From NCBI RefSeq assembly GCF_007830445.1, contig NZ_VLKR01000017.1, positions 94,453-140,846 on the forward strand: 46,394 nt of DNA, in the 5' to 3' direction. Position numbers and translations under genes: made by a program. Positions 24,725 to 33,648 of this stretch are shown here, piece by piece. The DNA comes from Sphingobacterium siyangense (GTDB taxonomy: Bacteria; Bacteroidota; Bacteroidia; Sphingobacteriales; Sphingobacteriaceae). The notes beneath the pieces are model-generated. The model had not been told where the DNA came from. It saw nothing but the letters and a program-made list of their open reading frames with translations, and searched no databases. Within the stretch, counting starts at the first letter, position 1. Each line of letters opens with the position of its first letter.

Positions 24725-25708
24725 TTAAGATTTCCGGCGCTGCTGAATGACCTTACCTTTATCGGTAATAAAAATATAATGGTATGCTGGAAAACGCTGA
24801 ATCAATTTTTTTCCTTCTTTCTCGCCCAGTACCATTATTGACGTACTGAGTGCATTTGCGACTTCCCCTGAGGGTCCATAAATCGTCACTGAAGTTAATC
24901 CCGTAGCTGGGTAACCTGTCACCGGATTTATAATATGTGAATAACGTTTTCCATTAATCTCCGCATATTTCTCATAGCTGCCCGAAGTTGCTACGGCCAT
25001 TTCATTCAAACGAAGAACTTTGACCATTCGATGGGCTTTGAACGGATTGTTTACGCCCACTTTCCATGCATCGTCCTGGGGTGGGCTTCCCCAAGCCGAC
25101 AGATCACCAGAAGCATTCACTATACCTGCTTCAATCCCTTTTGCTTTCATTATTTCCCTGCCCCTATCTGCCGCATAGCCTTTCCCAATAGAGCCGAAAC
25201 CGATCTTCATACCCGGTAACTCCAGAAAAATTGTCGAAGCCGCACTATCGAGGCGAATGTGTTGATAACCAACTTTCTCGACAGACCTCTTAATCACTTC
25301 TTCCGAGGGCATTGTGGTCATGCTGCCATCAAATAGCCAAACTTTATCTAACGCAACAATACTGATATCAAAAGCACCACCTGAATTTTGAGCATATTGG
25401 ATTGCACGTTGTGTTAGTTCAAACACTTCTCTATCCACCTTAACTGGCTTAATCCCTGCATTGCGGTTTACCGCTGCTATTTGGGTTTGCGGACGCCATT
25501 CTGAAATCAGATTTTCTATTCGATCTATTTCGGAGATGACTTCATCGATATGCTGATTTGTAATCGAGCTATCCCGATCTACCAAGCTAATTTCGAAAAC
25601 AGAGCCCATAAGGGTAACCTGTCGCTTTACCAATACCTGCGCAATCCCTGAAGTAATGGATACAAAGCAGAGAATTAAAAGCAGGCCACAGTGTTTATTG
25701 TTCTTCAT
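24725..25708 (-). CDS. apbE: ApbE: FAD:protein FMN transferase
   Basis: A 327-residue secreted flavin transferase, with a signal peptide to about residue 23. ApbE moves FMN from FAD onto a Ser/Thr of a partner protein outside the cytoplasm. Motifs are MGSVFEI (34-40), FDISI (113-117), GKGYAAD (175-181), SGDLSAWG (200-207) and SHIINPVTG (257-265). In the late metal-site motif, usually ADAxxT, the Asp is replaced by Asn (VANALST, N285). It is the last gene of an operon with a DUF2271 protein that carries a TGAS attachment motif, the probable target. Confidence 0.93.
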   Translation of the reverse strand: MKNNKHCGLLLILCFVSITSGIAQVLVKRQVTLMGSVFEISLVDRDSSITNQHIDEVISEIDRIENLISEWRPQTQIAAVNRNAGIKPVKVDREVFELTQRAIQYAQNSGGAFDISIVALDKVWLFDGSMTTMPSEEVIKRSVEKVGYQHIRLDSAASTIFLELPGMKIGFGSIGKGYAADRGREIMKAKGIEAGIVNASGDLSAWGSPPQDDAWKVGVNNPFKAHRMVKVLRLNEMAVATSGSYEKYAEINGKRYSHIINPVTGYPATGLTSVTIYGPSGEVANALSTSIMVLGEKEGKKLIQRFPAYHYIFITDKGKVIQQRRKS

Positions 25709-25794
25709 GAGATTGATCTGAAAAAGGGATTAAAAAGTCGATGTGTACCAAAAGCAGTTTTACCGATGGGATATACTATTGTACCACCAATTTA

Positions 25795-27993
25795 CTAATA
25801 ACAATCGGTTAAGATCTGTCCATTTTCTTTATAGACTGCAATAGTTTTGCCGACATGTTCCAAAAGTAGCTCATTTAAAGTATGTTCAACATCATGCTGC
25901 ATACGCAATGCTCCACAAAGCAATATACAACCTCCTTTATCAAGCAATTCGACAAAATATAGCGCATCCCGACGAATCAAATCCATGACATATTGTGCAT
26001 TTTCCTCGCGTGAAAAAGCCAGTTCAAGCTGTTTCAGATGTCCCAGCTTTATCTGCTCATCAGCAAAATCTATATAGTGTGCTGTCATTTCATTTCGATG
26101 GCGAAAACCAGCATACAGACGCAAAGGTGTCATACTTTCATTCGCTGAAATCATGCCTAGAAAAGGTGCTACCCCTGTACCATTCGCAATTAAAGCAACG
26201 GCATTTGCCGCTTTCGGAAAATGAAAACTTGGATTAACCATGACACGTGCCTGCAGGGGTTGATTCGGTTCCAATCGATAAAGGAAGCTCGAGCCAAATC
26301 CATCAGGAAACAATTTCACCACAAGCCGAACCATACCGTCTTTGTAACCTATCGAATAAAAACGTTCACGTTGATCTTGCGCGGGATAGATTGCCAGTAA
26401 ATCCCCCGATTGCATTTTAATTTTACCTGAAGGTTTCAGGACTAAAGTAAAGGTCGTGTTACTAGCTGAAACAGTAGACTTCGCTATCACCTTAAATCTC
26501 GTCAATCCGACGACTTTAGCACTATAAATAGCCGGTGCAGAAGCTAATGCAATATTGGTCTGAGCAGACCACTGATGTATCCATGAAATAAGCTCATCAA
26601 CATTCTTATCATTAACTGTGTGTAAATCTGTTAGTCGAGAAGCCCAGGCTTGTTTTTCTAATAAATGATCAATTTCGCGCGCATAGGCACAAAAGTCGGG
26701 ATAGGCTTTTGAACCAAAGCCCAGAACTGAAAATTGTACGTCTTGTTCTTGCGGATGGCTGTTGAGCTTATGTTCAAATTGAAGTGCATTGGATGGTGCA
26801 GTTCCTAGCCCGTATGTTGAGGTAAACACAAGCAAGTGTTTTGCCTTTGGAAAGCATTGATATTGATTCATTCCGAGCAGCAACGATTTTTGCCCATCCG
26901 CTAAGAGTTGTTTATGGATCTGATTGGCGAAAAACAGCGTGCTTCCATTTTCCGTTCCGAAAAGAATAACAATCTCTGCTTCTTCAGGTTTATATTTATT
27001 CTTGATTTTAGTACGCCTGCGCTTGAATGTGATTGCAAAGCCCGTGTAAATAAAGAACACAATATTCAAAGATGCGAGCCCCAATATAATGGCCCATATG
27101 ATATTGGTCTTGCCCGTATGGAGGTCCAAAGAAAACTGTTCGGCCAATGCTGTAAAGGGATACTTTACTTCTTTATGCAAGCTTCCATTCAACTGATTTA
27201 TGGTCAATTCCCGATCGCGAAGCTTCAATATAAAAAACTCCTCAGGATCGTCTTCCATAAACGGAAACTCCAACGTCTTCAAATCGACAAGTTTTGTATT
27301 TTGGAATATTGAAAATTTTGCCACCTCCAATTGAATATCTTCCTTCATCTTATTGGGATATTCAATTGTTTGGTTCGGCTTTTTTAAGATTTCAATACGC
27401 ACCAGAAATAAATAGGTACCTGTTAGGGCCAATATCAAAATTGGTATCAAAAATAGACGTCCTGAAACAACATGGAAATACTGTGCGAAAAAGTCCCGGT
27501 TGATTTTAGCAAAGAAATGTCGAACTCCCTGTTGACGCCTGACAATCAGAATAATTCCTGAAATAGTAATAAGAAACAACAGAAATGAAACCACACCAAT
27601 AATCACCCGACCGGTCACTTTAAGAAAGAGTGAGCGGTGTAAAGCTGTAATCCATTGAACAAATTGGGACTTATTCAATTGGGGACCCAGCAGACGCCCC
27701 GTATTCGGATCGATATAACCTTTCACGGTGTTGCCATCTGCGTCTATGGCATCAATGCTCACGAATTGATTGTGATCTACCGAGATCGCTATGATTTCAG
27801 GATAAACCTTGCGCAAAGCTGTTACTGACTGCGCAAGGTTTAACGTTTCAATATGTTCAACCCGATAAGGCGGAATTTTTTCGTTAACGGCGTCAATGGC
27901 CAATATTACGCCAGTTATCGATAATAAAAGTAAAAAGATAGAAGAAACAATAGCTAAGGCTAAATGTGCATACCTCCAAATAGATACCAGCAT
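25795..27993 (-). CDS. PepSY membrane protein fused to flavodoxin and FAD/NAD(P)H reductase
   Basis: A 732-residue inner-membrane flavoprotein. A PepSY-TM part (1-325) has four transmembrane segments (about 11-33, 128-150, 178-199, 298-322) and candidate haem or quinone ligands H119, H174 and H292. Then come a flavodoxin domain (about 340-475, FGTENGST at 345-352), an FAD domain with RFYSIGY (544-550), and an NAD(P)H domain with GTGVAP (605-610) and a late CGALRMQHDV. It should carry electrons from cytosolic NAD(P)H across the membrane. Such fusions are often annotated as sulfite-reductase flavoprotein-like and linked to ferric-siderophore reduction. Here its partner is probably the flavinylated DUF2271 protein, whose stop is 14 bp upstream. 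Confidence 0.9.
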   Translation of the reverse strand: MLVSIWRYAHLALAIVSSIFLLLLSITGVILAIDAVNEKIPPYRVEHIETLNLAQSVTALRKVYPEIIAISVDHNQFVSIDAIDADGNTVKGYIDPNTGRLLGPQLNKSQFVQWITALHRSLFLKVTGRVIIGVVSFLLFLITISGIILIVRRQQGVRHFFAKINRDFFAQYFHVVSGRLFLIPILILALTGTYLFLVRIEILKKPNQTIEYPNKMKEDIQLEVAKFSIFQNTKLVDLKTLEFPFMEDDPEEFFILKLRDRELTINQLNGSLHKEVKYPFTALAEQFSLDLHTGKTNIIWAIILGLASLNIVFFIYTGFAITFKRRRTKIKNKYKPEEAEIVILFGTENGSTLFFANQIHKQLLADGQKSLLLGMNQYQCFPKAKHLLVFTSTYGLGTAPSNALQFEHKLNSHPQEQDVQFSVLGFGSKAYPDFCAYAREIDHLLEKQAWASRLTDLHTVNDKNVDELISWIHQWSAQTNIALASAPAIYSAKVVGLTRFKVIAKSTVSASNTTFTLVLKPSGKIKMQSGDLLAIYPAQDQRERFYSIGYKDGMVRLVVKLFPDGFGSSFLYRLEPNQPLQARVMVNPSFHFPKAANAVALIANGTGVAPFLGMISANESMTPLRLYAGFRHRNEMTAHYIDFADEQIKLGHLKQLELAFSREENAQYVMDLIRRDALYFVELLDKGGCILLCGALRMQHDVEHTLNELLLEHVGKTIAVYKENGQILTDCY

Positions 27994-28007
27994 TTTTACC
28001 CCTTTTC

Positions 28008-28493
28008 TTATTGTACTTTATTTAACTTAACAAGTTTGATATATCCCTTGCCATTAGCTTTTTCAGTGATAGCCTCCTTTGTCAAAGGAATTTCAACATC
28101 AGCAGTATGGTATTTTTGTTCCTCTACAGCAGATTCAAAACGGAGTTTATACCCTTTGTTAAACTTCGTTTCATCAATATCCAATGTCCGCATGGCACGG
28201 TCACCGCCACCAACTGACGCGCCCGTCACCGCATTTAGCTTTTCTTTGGTTTTATTTTGGAACTTGTACCATTCCTTGATTGTATTATACCATTGTTTAT
28301 CAGATCCCAATACGGCGAGTGTTTTTTCGTAAGCTCCACTAGGATTAATCAGTGAAATCACCACGTAGGCTTTCTCACCTTCATAGGCATTCATTTGGAT
28401 CATACACTTATATTTAGCTGCCTGTGCAAAAGAGCTTAGGGCTGCCATCGAAAATAAAAGGGTGGCTATCGTGGTTTTAACTATGTTATTCAT
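28008..28493 (-). CDS. DUF2271 protein, probable FMN-carrying periplasmic electron carrier
   Basis: A 161-residue protein with a signal peptide ending near FAQA (about 24). The DUF2271 domain follows. It contains LNAVTGASVGG, in which T90-G91-A92-S93 fits the ApbE flavinylation pattern (S/T)GA(S/T); S93 would be the FMN attachment site. The gene lies between an ankyrin protein and the PepSY reductase, with apbE at the operon end. I infer it accepts electrons from the reductase on the periplasmic side. The terminal acceptor is unknown. Confidence 0.82.
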   Translation of the reverse strand: MNNIVKTTIATLLFSMAALSSFAQAAKYKCMIQMNAYEGEKAYVVISLINPSGAYEKTLAVLGSDKQWYNTIKEWYKFQNKTKEKLNAVTGASVGGGDRAMRTLDIDETKFNKGYKLRFESAVEEQKYHTADVEIPLTKEAITEKANGKGYIKLVKLNKVQ

Positions 28494-28511
28494 CTTCAGT
28501 TGTATCTAATT

Positions 28512-30017
28512 TTATTTCAAAAAGTCAAGCTGCACATTGGATTTAGACAAGAAATCGTTTTCTTTCGCCAAATCATAAGCCGTTTCATCGAATTCTGTTT
28601 TCAATTCCTTTTTTGCACCAAGGGAAACCAATGTTTTTAGCAAGGAATCGTCTTTCGCTATGAGAGCTGCCTTATGTAGTGCCGTCGTTCCCTCTTTATC
28701 CTGTGCATTAATATCTGCTCCAAGTTCGCTGGCTTTCTGGATAAGCTTCACATTCTCTTTCGCTACTGCCAAATGATACAATGTGCTACCATTTTTTTGC
28801 GGAGCAACAACGTCCAATCCATTCGTCTTAAGGATCGTTAATTTTTCTTTAAACTCATCCCCTTGTGAAGCATTTCCCTGTCCACCGGGTCTGCCGCCCT
28901 GAGGCAATTCTCTGTAGGAATTAAACCAGTAAAAGGCCAAGTTATTACCTTCCTTATCCAATAGCTTGATATCGGCTCCATCTTTAATCAACAATGCCAC
29001 GATTTCGGGGGCCCCATTCGCTACAGCCTTGGTCAATGCAGATTCGCCTTTTTCATTTACTGCATTTACGTTCTTCGCTTTAGCAAGTAGCAGCTCGACC
29101 AATTTAGCATCCTTACCACTAGCAGCCACCATAAGCGCTGTATTTCCTTCGTTGTCCGCTTTTGCGACATCTACACCTTTATCCAAAAAATAATTGATCA
29201 CGGCCATATCTGGTCTGCGAACTAAAGCATGCAGCACTGTCGCTCCTTCTTTATTTACAGCCTTGGGATCCAATTTGAACTTTTCAACCAAATAGGTATA
29301 AACCGACAAACCATTCGATGCTTGTCTGGAACCCTGAGTCGCAAAAAATAACGCATTATTGGTTGGTTTTACGCCACGGGCGATGAATTTCTCCATGAGC
29401 TCGGTATTTCCAAGTTTAGCCGCATAATCCGTCACTGTACGGCCCGACTCGTCTTTATCTTGAATAGATAATCCTTTTTTAATGAAATAATCCGTCAATG
29501 CAAGGTCCTTGTCTGCAGACGCTGCAAGCATCATTAATGTAGCACCACCTTCATATTTTTGCTTGGGATTCACACCCGCTTTAAACAAAGCATCATAAAC
29601 GGCAGTATTTGTATTTCCTGTCGAAGCTGCATAAGCAATAATTGGGTAACCATGGCTATCTTGGTAATTGACATCCGATCCTTTTGCAATTAAAAACTCG
29701 ACAAGCTCCGCATTTCCACTTGACGCTGCCCAGTGTAAATAACTACGGCTGTGATGCGTCTTCTTCGTTACACTATTCCCTTCTTGTTCGATCATAAACT
29801 TGACAACATCCGTCGGAGCGCCATTTAATATCGCCATTGTGACTGGATCAAAGGATGCCGCATTAGGCTGAGAAGGGCTATTTCCTTTGCTGATTTCTTC
29901 TTTAACAATTGTCAAGGTAGGTTTACCTTTCCAAAACTCGCCGTTCATTAACGAATTTGTTTGCGCCTGTGCATAAGTTGCAGCGAATAATAAAGCTGCT
30001 AAAAGTGTCTTTTTCAT
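28512..30017 (-). CDS. Secreted ankyrin-repeat protein
   Basis: A 501-residue protein starting MKKTLLAALLFAATYAQAQ, a clear signal peptide; the longer frame to 30053 adds 12 residues ahead of it. About twelve ankyrin repeats fill the chain, for example SYLHWAASSGNAELVEFLIAKGSDVN and TALMVAASGKDAKLVELLLAKAKNVN. One repeat is interrupted by a Gly/Gln-rich loop (QGGRPGGQGNASQG). Ankyrin repeats bind proteins. As the first gene of the flavinylation operon, it may dock or protect the DUF2271/PepSY redox partners. No catalytic motif is present. Confidence 0.88.
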   Translation of the reverse strand: MKKTLLAALLFAATYAQAQTNSLMNGEFWKGKPTLTIVKEEISKGNSPSQPNAASFDPVTMAILNGAPTDVVKFMIEQEGNSVTKKTHHSRSYLHWAASSGNAELVEFLIAKGSDVNYQDSHGYPIIAYAASTGNTNTAVYDALFKAGVNPKQKYEGGATLMMLAASADKDLALTDYFIKKGLSIQDKDESGRTVTDYAAKLGNTELMEKFIARGVKPTNNALFFATQGSRQASNGLSVYTYLVEKFKLDPKAVNKEGATVLHALVRRPDMAVINYFLDKGVDVAKADNEGNTALMVAASGKDAKLVELLLAKAKNVNAVNEKGESALTKAVANGAPEIVALLIKDGADIKLLDKEGNNLAFYWFNSYRELPQGGRPGGQGNASQGDEFKEKLTILKTNGLDVVAPQKNGSTLYHLAVAKENVKLIQKASELGADINAQDKEGTTALHKAALIAKDDSLLKTLVSLGAKKELKTEFDETAYDLAKENDFLSKSNVQLDFLK

Positions 30018-30443
30018 CCTTTTATTTGTCTTTTGAAGTTGATGAAGTAACATGGCCTATTCATTCCCACTCAATTATTCGGCAAATTGAGCTACAGTCA
30101 TACGATAACTTGGGTCGAAATACATCGTGCTGGTTTCATCAGAATATAAGTGTAAATGCGTATATTTTAAGAACAAGGGAGCTTTCCGAATTCGATTTTG
30201 TACAACAATTTCTGCATACAGAGAAGCCCATGTTTAAAATAGAATAACTAGTTTATTTAAATTAATTCTAAATTAATGCAAATCTAAAAAATATTCCCAA
30301 ACCACAAAAATTAATCGTGCTAATTTTCATTGATCAACTGCCCTTAAAGCCTTTCGGTCTCATCCGAACAAAATCGGAAAGAAGATTGTTAAACTTGCAA
30401 ATGCACTAAAATTATCTTAGTTTACTTAAAATAAAGAGGTATA
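30018..30443. other. Intergenic region between divergent genes
   Basis: This 426-bp stretch separates the ankyrin operon from the divergent alpha/beta hydrolase gene. It should hold both promoters. I see a 7-bp hairpin (CTCAATT 30070-30076 / AATTGAG 30085-30091) and a near -7 match TATCTTAG upstream of the hydrolase, but no perfect consensus. An open frame across 29957-30247 has no protein-like features. Confidence 0.5.
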
Positions 30444-31388
30444 ATGAGCAAGGTAGCATCCAATTTTTATACAATCAGCGCGACGACTGAAAATGAACAT
30501 AAAATTTTCTATCGTTTGTATGTACCCGACGACAATCAGATAGTAGCAACAATACTCCTGGTACATGGCATGCAGGAACATAGTGGTCGGTATGAAGAAT
30601 TGGCCAATTATCTGACTACACAGAATTTTGCGGTTTTAACCTACGATCAATTGGGTCATGGAAAGACAGCTCTAGATGCCGATCAATTGGGGTATTTTAA
30701 ACAGCATGGGGCTAAAGAACAACTCATTGATGACGCCATTACAATGAGTAATTTCTTGAGAAAAACATATCCGCAACCGCCTCAATTTATTTTAGGGCAT
30801 TCCATGGGATCCTTTGTCACACGCTGCGTTTTACAAAAAATTGGCCAGCAATATAAGGGGGCCATTATCGTGGGGACAGGCCAACGTCAAAAAGGTTCCA
30901 CAGCTTTTCGCCTTTTACTCACTCTTCTCAATAGTATTGCCCCAAAAAGAAGAAGTAAATTGATCAACCGTATTTTTGACAGGCGTAATAATGCTCGATT
31001 TAAGAACGAGCCCAACCAAAATAACAGCAATTGGTTAAGCGTAAGCAAGACAAACCGTATTTCATTTTTGGAAGATCCACTTTGTGGGGGATTGTTTACC
31101 AACAATGGATTTCATACCGTGTTAGATCTTTCCTTGCAAGCGACAGATATCGAAGCTACCAAGAATATCCCAAAAAATCTTCCAATTGTATTTATCAGCG
31201 GACAGGATGATCCAATTGGAGATTTTGGAATGGGCGTTGAAAAGAGCGTAGCGCAGTTAATTGCACAGGGGCAGACCGACATAACCATTAAATTATATCC
31301 AGGCATGCGGCATGAAATTTTAAATGAAGACTGCAAAATGGAGGTATTCCAGTTCATCAGTACCTGGCTTCATCGCCATTTAGTTTAG
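30444..31388 (+). CDS. Alpha/beta hydrolase (monoacylglycerol lipase / lysophospholipase-like)
   Basis: A 314-residue cytoplasmic hydrolase of the serine-aminopeptidase S33/Hydrolase_4 type. The oxyanion segment LLVHGMQEHSGRY is followed by the nucleophile elbow GHSMGS with S120. The acid is in SGQDDPIGD and the catalytic His in PGMRHEILNED. GAGG-type sequence AAAGAGG lies five bases before the ATG, a rarely good ribosome binding site here. It probably cleaves lipid or other carboxylic esters. Its stop overlaps that of the convergent acyltransferase gene. Confidence 0.9.
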   Translation: MSKVASNFYTISATTENEHKIFYRLYVPDDNQIVATILLVHGMQEHSGRYEELANYLTTQNFAVLTYDQLGHGKTALDADQLGYFKQHGAKEQLIDDAITMSNFLRKTYPQPPQFILGHSMGSFVTRCVLQKIGQQYKGAIIVGTGQRQKGSTAFRLLLTLLNSIAPKRRSKLINRIFDRRNNARFKNEPNQNNSNWLSVSKTNRISFLEDPLCGGLFTNNGFHTVLDLSLQATDIEATKNIPKNLPIVFISGQDDPIGDFGMGVEKSVAQLIAQGQTDITIKLYPGMRHEILNEDCKMEVFQFISTWLHRHLV

Positions 31389-32440
31389 TTCCGGCTGTAA
31401 TATTTCCGAATAGGCTCATCTAAATATTTAAAGACCAATAAAGCTAAAAAAATCAACGACAGCATTCCAATTATAATAATCACAGCCATTTGCTTATTCG
31501 ATGGGCGATGGAGCTCCACATAGCTCATAAAAATCCAGATAAATGGATAATGAATGATATAGAGCGGATAGGAAATATCACCTAAGAACTTGCATAACTT
31601 CCTGACCCCTCCAAAAACAGGTAGTCCTCCTATCCCCAGCATGAGCAATAAAGGAAAATAAAAGATAACGACAATAGGATCGATGTACTTACCATAAACA
31701 TCAGAAAACGGAATGAAAAATACGACAGCAAGCAGACCAAGAACACTGAAAAAAGGAAGCTTGTTCGAAATAGTCCAGTTCGACCTAAAAATAAGTAGTC
31801 CCATTGAAAATGAAAACCATAAACGGATTCCCCCAGCCCAAAAATTATCTGCCCCAAAACCTACAGCTAAATAGCCGGAACGAAATGATTCGGCACATAG
31901 CGCTGCCGCACCGAGGAGCACTATTCCCCAAAGAACCTTTTTTGGAATCCGTACCAGTATCAAAGCATAGGCTATATTGGCGATATATTCCCAAAATAGC
32001 GACCATGTAGGTGGGTTTAAATGAAAAAGATTAAAATATCGCTCTGGTACAGCTGGGTATGGAATCAACGTTATCCCACTAATGAACATCCCTATCTTCT
32101 GTAAGACGGAAAATGAGCTGGCCAAATTACTGAATGGGTCGTAAATAAATGCAAATAAACCAATTAATGTACCGATTATAACCAATGGGTGCAATCTTAG
32201 CAAACGCAAAAGAAAGAATCGTTTTAGACCAATTGTAACCAGCTTCTGATCGTAGGCATAGGCAATTACAAAACCCGATAAACAAAAGAAGAAATCAACG
32301 GCTAAATAGCTATGTGGAATAAAATTATTGCGATAATCCGGTTGTGCAATTTCCATAAAGTGAAACAGTACGACTGCAATTGCGGCCACCCCACGCATGG
32401 CGTCAAGAAGTTCAAAATGTTTCTTCGTTTGATGTATCAT
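31385..32440 (-). CDS. Acyltransferase 3 (OafA/YrhL family) membrane protein
   Basis: A 351-residue integral membrane acyltransferase with about ten hydrophobic segments. The family opening is LLDAMRGVAAIAVVLFHF with the catalytic His. Further stretches are FFFCLSGFVIAYAYD and a late PLYIIHYPFIWIFM. Members transfer acetyl or similar groups to sugars of surface polysaccharides or peptidoglycan. It is unclear whether it relates to the neighbouring glycan locus, whose last gene ends 66 bp upstream on the same strand. The intervening sequence has only a weak 5-bp GC stem. Confidence 0.9.
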   Translation of the reverse strand: MIHQTKKHFELLDAMRGVAAIAVVLFHFMEIAQPDYRNNFIPHSYLAVDFFFCLSGFVIAYAYDQKLVTIGLKRFFLLRLLRLHPLVIIGTLIGLFAFIYDPFSNLASSFSVLQKIGMFISGITLIPYPAVPERYFNLFHLNPPTWSLFWEYIANIAYALILVRIPKKVLWGIVLLGAAALCAESFRSGYLAVGFGADNFWAGGIRLWFSFSMGLLIFRSNWTISNKLPFFSVLGLLAVVFFIPFSDVYGKYIDPIVVIFYFPLLLMLGIGGLPVFGGVRKLCKFLGDISYPLYIIHYPFIWIFMSYVELHRPSNKQMAVIIIIGMLSLIFLALLVFKYLDEPIRKYYSRN

Positions 32441-32506
32441 ATTTTTTATGGACAGCGAAAATCCAGGCCCACAAAGGTAGGCCTCTGCTGCTAGCTATTG
32501 AAAATT

Positions 32507-33607
32507 CTATTTAAAATTAAACGTTGGGGCCCGTTGCGCTGCAACACTGCTGGTTGCCCCTTCAATTTTGGGCCAGTCCTTATCCCAGATAATCTGATCC
32601 AAAAATAGCATCCGACGATTTCCCCCCGTCGCAACACGAGGCTGCTTTGGGTCCATGCCATGATAGAGTATCCAATCTTTTCCCTTATCGTCTGTAATAA
32701 TGCGCGAAGTATGACCTGTCCCCACAAATTGATCATTTCCCTTTAACAACAACGTTCCACTCCCCCGCTGTGTAAGATTACGCCCCTCTTGATCGGTATA
32801 AGGTCCCTTCAGCTTGCGAGAGCGACCCACAAGAACATGATAACTGCTTTTTTCTCCTTCACAACAGGAGCCTTTGGATCCGATAAAGTAGTAATATCCT
32901 TTCCGTTTATGGATCACCACAGCTTCAAAATCCCCAGCAGCAACTTTAAATTTTTTAGTTAAATCGGGTACCGCAGTCCCATTTTCATCGAGTTCAACAC
33001 CATATGTTCCCTGCGTATTCGCATCACTAAAACTACCCCAGAACAGATAATTCTGCCCATTTTCTGTAAAAAAATAAGGGTCTATTGAATTAGGTACATC
33101 GATCTCCTTGCTATCAAAAAGTTTACCTTGATCGATAAAGGGGCCTTCCGGTCTATCGGCTAGGGCTACACCGATACCGGGGTTGGGGTCTCCCCATGTT
33201 GAATAAGCATAATATAAGATATACTTACCATTTAACCGCACCACATCTGGTGCCCAGATTCCCCCCTCGGCTTTCCAGCTCGGTTTTGAGCTGAAGGCCG
33301 TTCCAATCCAGGTCCAATGAGCAAGATCAGCCGATTGTAGAATAGACACCAAACGCTGTCCCTTTCCATCGCCCCAATTGTCGGCTGTCCCGTATGCGTA
33401 GAACATTTTGCTCTGAGGATCTCTAACGACTGTAGGATCAGCAAGTATAGGCTCAAAAACCGGATTGCTGTAGGTCTTATGCTGAGCCGTAGCATTTGTT
33501 ATTTGACCAGACTGCTTAACTGAACCTGGAGAGCTTCCGCAGGAGCTCAACAAGTTCAGTACGACAACTCCGCCGATCCAATATCTGAACAACATTGCAT
33601 TCAACAT
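32507..33607 (-). CDS. GH43 family glycoside hydrolase lipoprotein
   Basis: A 366-residue five-bladed beta-propeller hydrolase. A lipobox LSSC puts the lipidated Cys at residue 23. The catalytic base is D57 (ADPTVV), the pKa modulator D176 (SIDPYFF) and the acid E228 (GDFEAVV). GH43 enzymes mostly act on alpha-L-arabinofuranosyl or beta-xylosyl linkages. It closes the polysaccharide locus and is probably tethered to the outer membrane. Starts at 33607 or 33595 are both possible. Exact linkage cannot be told. Confidence 0.92.
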   Translation of the reverse strand: MLNAMLFRYWIGGVVVLNLLSSCGSSPGSVKQSGQITNATAQHKTYSNPVFEPILADPTVVRDPQSKMFYAYGTADNWGDGKGQRLVSILQSADLAHWTWIGTAFSSKPSWKAEGGIWAPDVVRLNGKYILYYAYSTWGDPNPGIGVALADRPEGPFIDQGKLFDSKEIDVPNSIDPYFFTENGQNYLFWGSFSDANTQGTYGVELDENGTAVPDLTKKFKVAAGDFEAVVIHKRKGYYYFIGSKGSCCEGEKSSYHVLVGRSRKLKGPYTDQEGRNLTQRGSGTLLLKGNDQFVGTGHTSRIITDDKGKDWILYHGMDPKQPRVATGGNRRMLFLDQIIWDKDWPKIEGATSSVAAQRAPTFNFK

Positions 33608-33648
33608 CTTATTATTTTTTTATATTATTTTCTTCATCACAGGAAAAG

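Noticed and set aside
29957..30247. 96-codon plus-strand frame overlapping the ankyrin gene start
   Set aside because: It lies antisense to the signal peptide of the ankyrin protein and has no recognisable features.
32465..32484. Terminator between the GH43 gene and the acyltransferase gene
   Set aside because: Only a 5-bp AGGCC/GGCCT stem and a short TTTT; too weak to list as a terminator.
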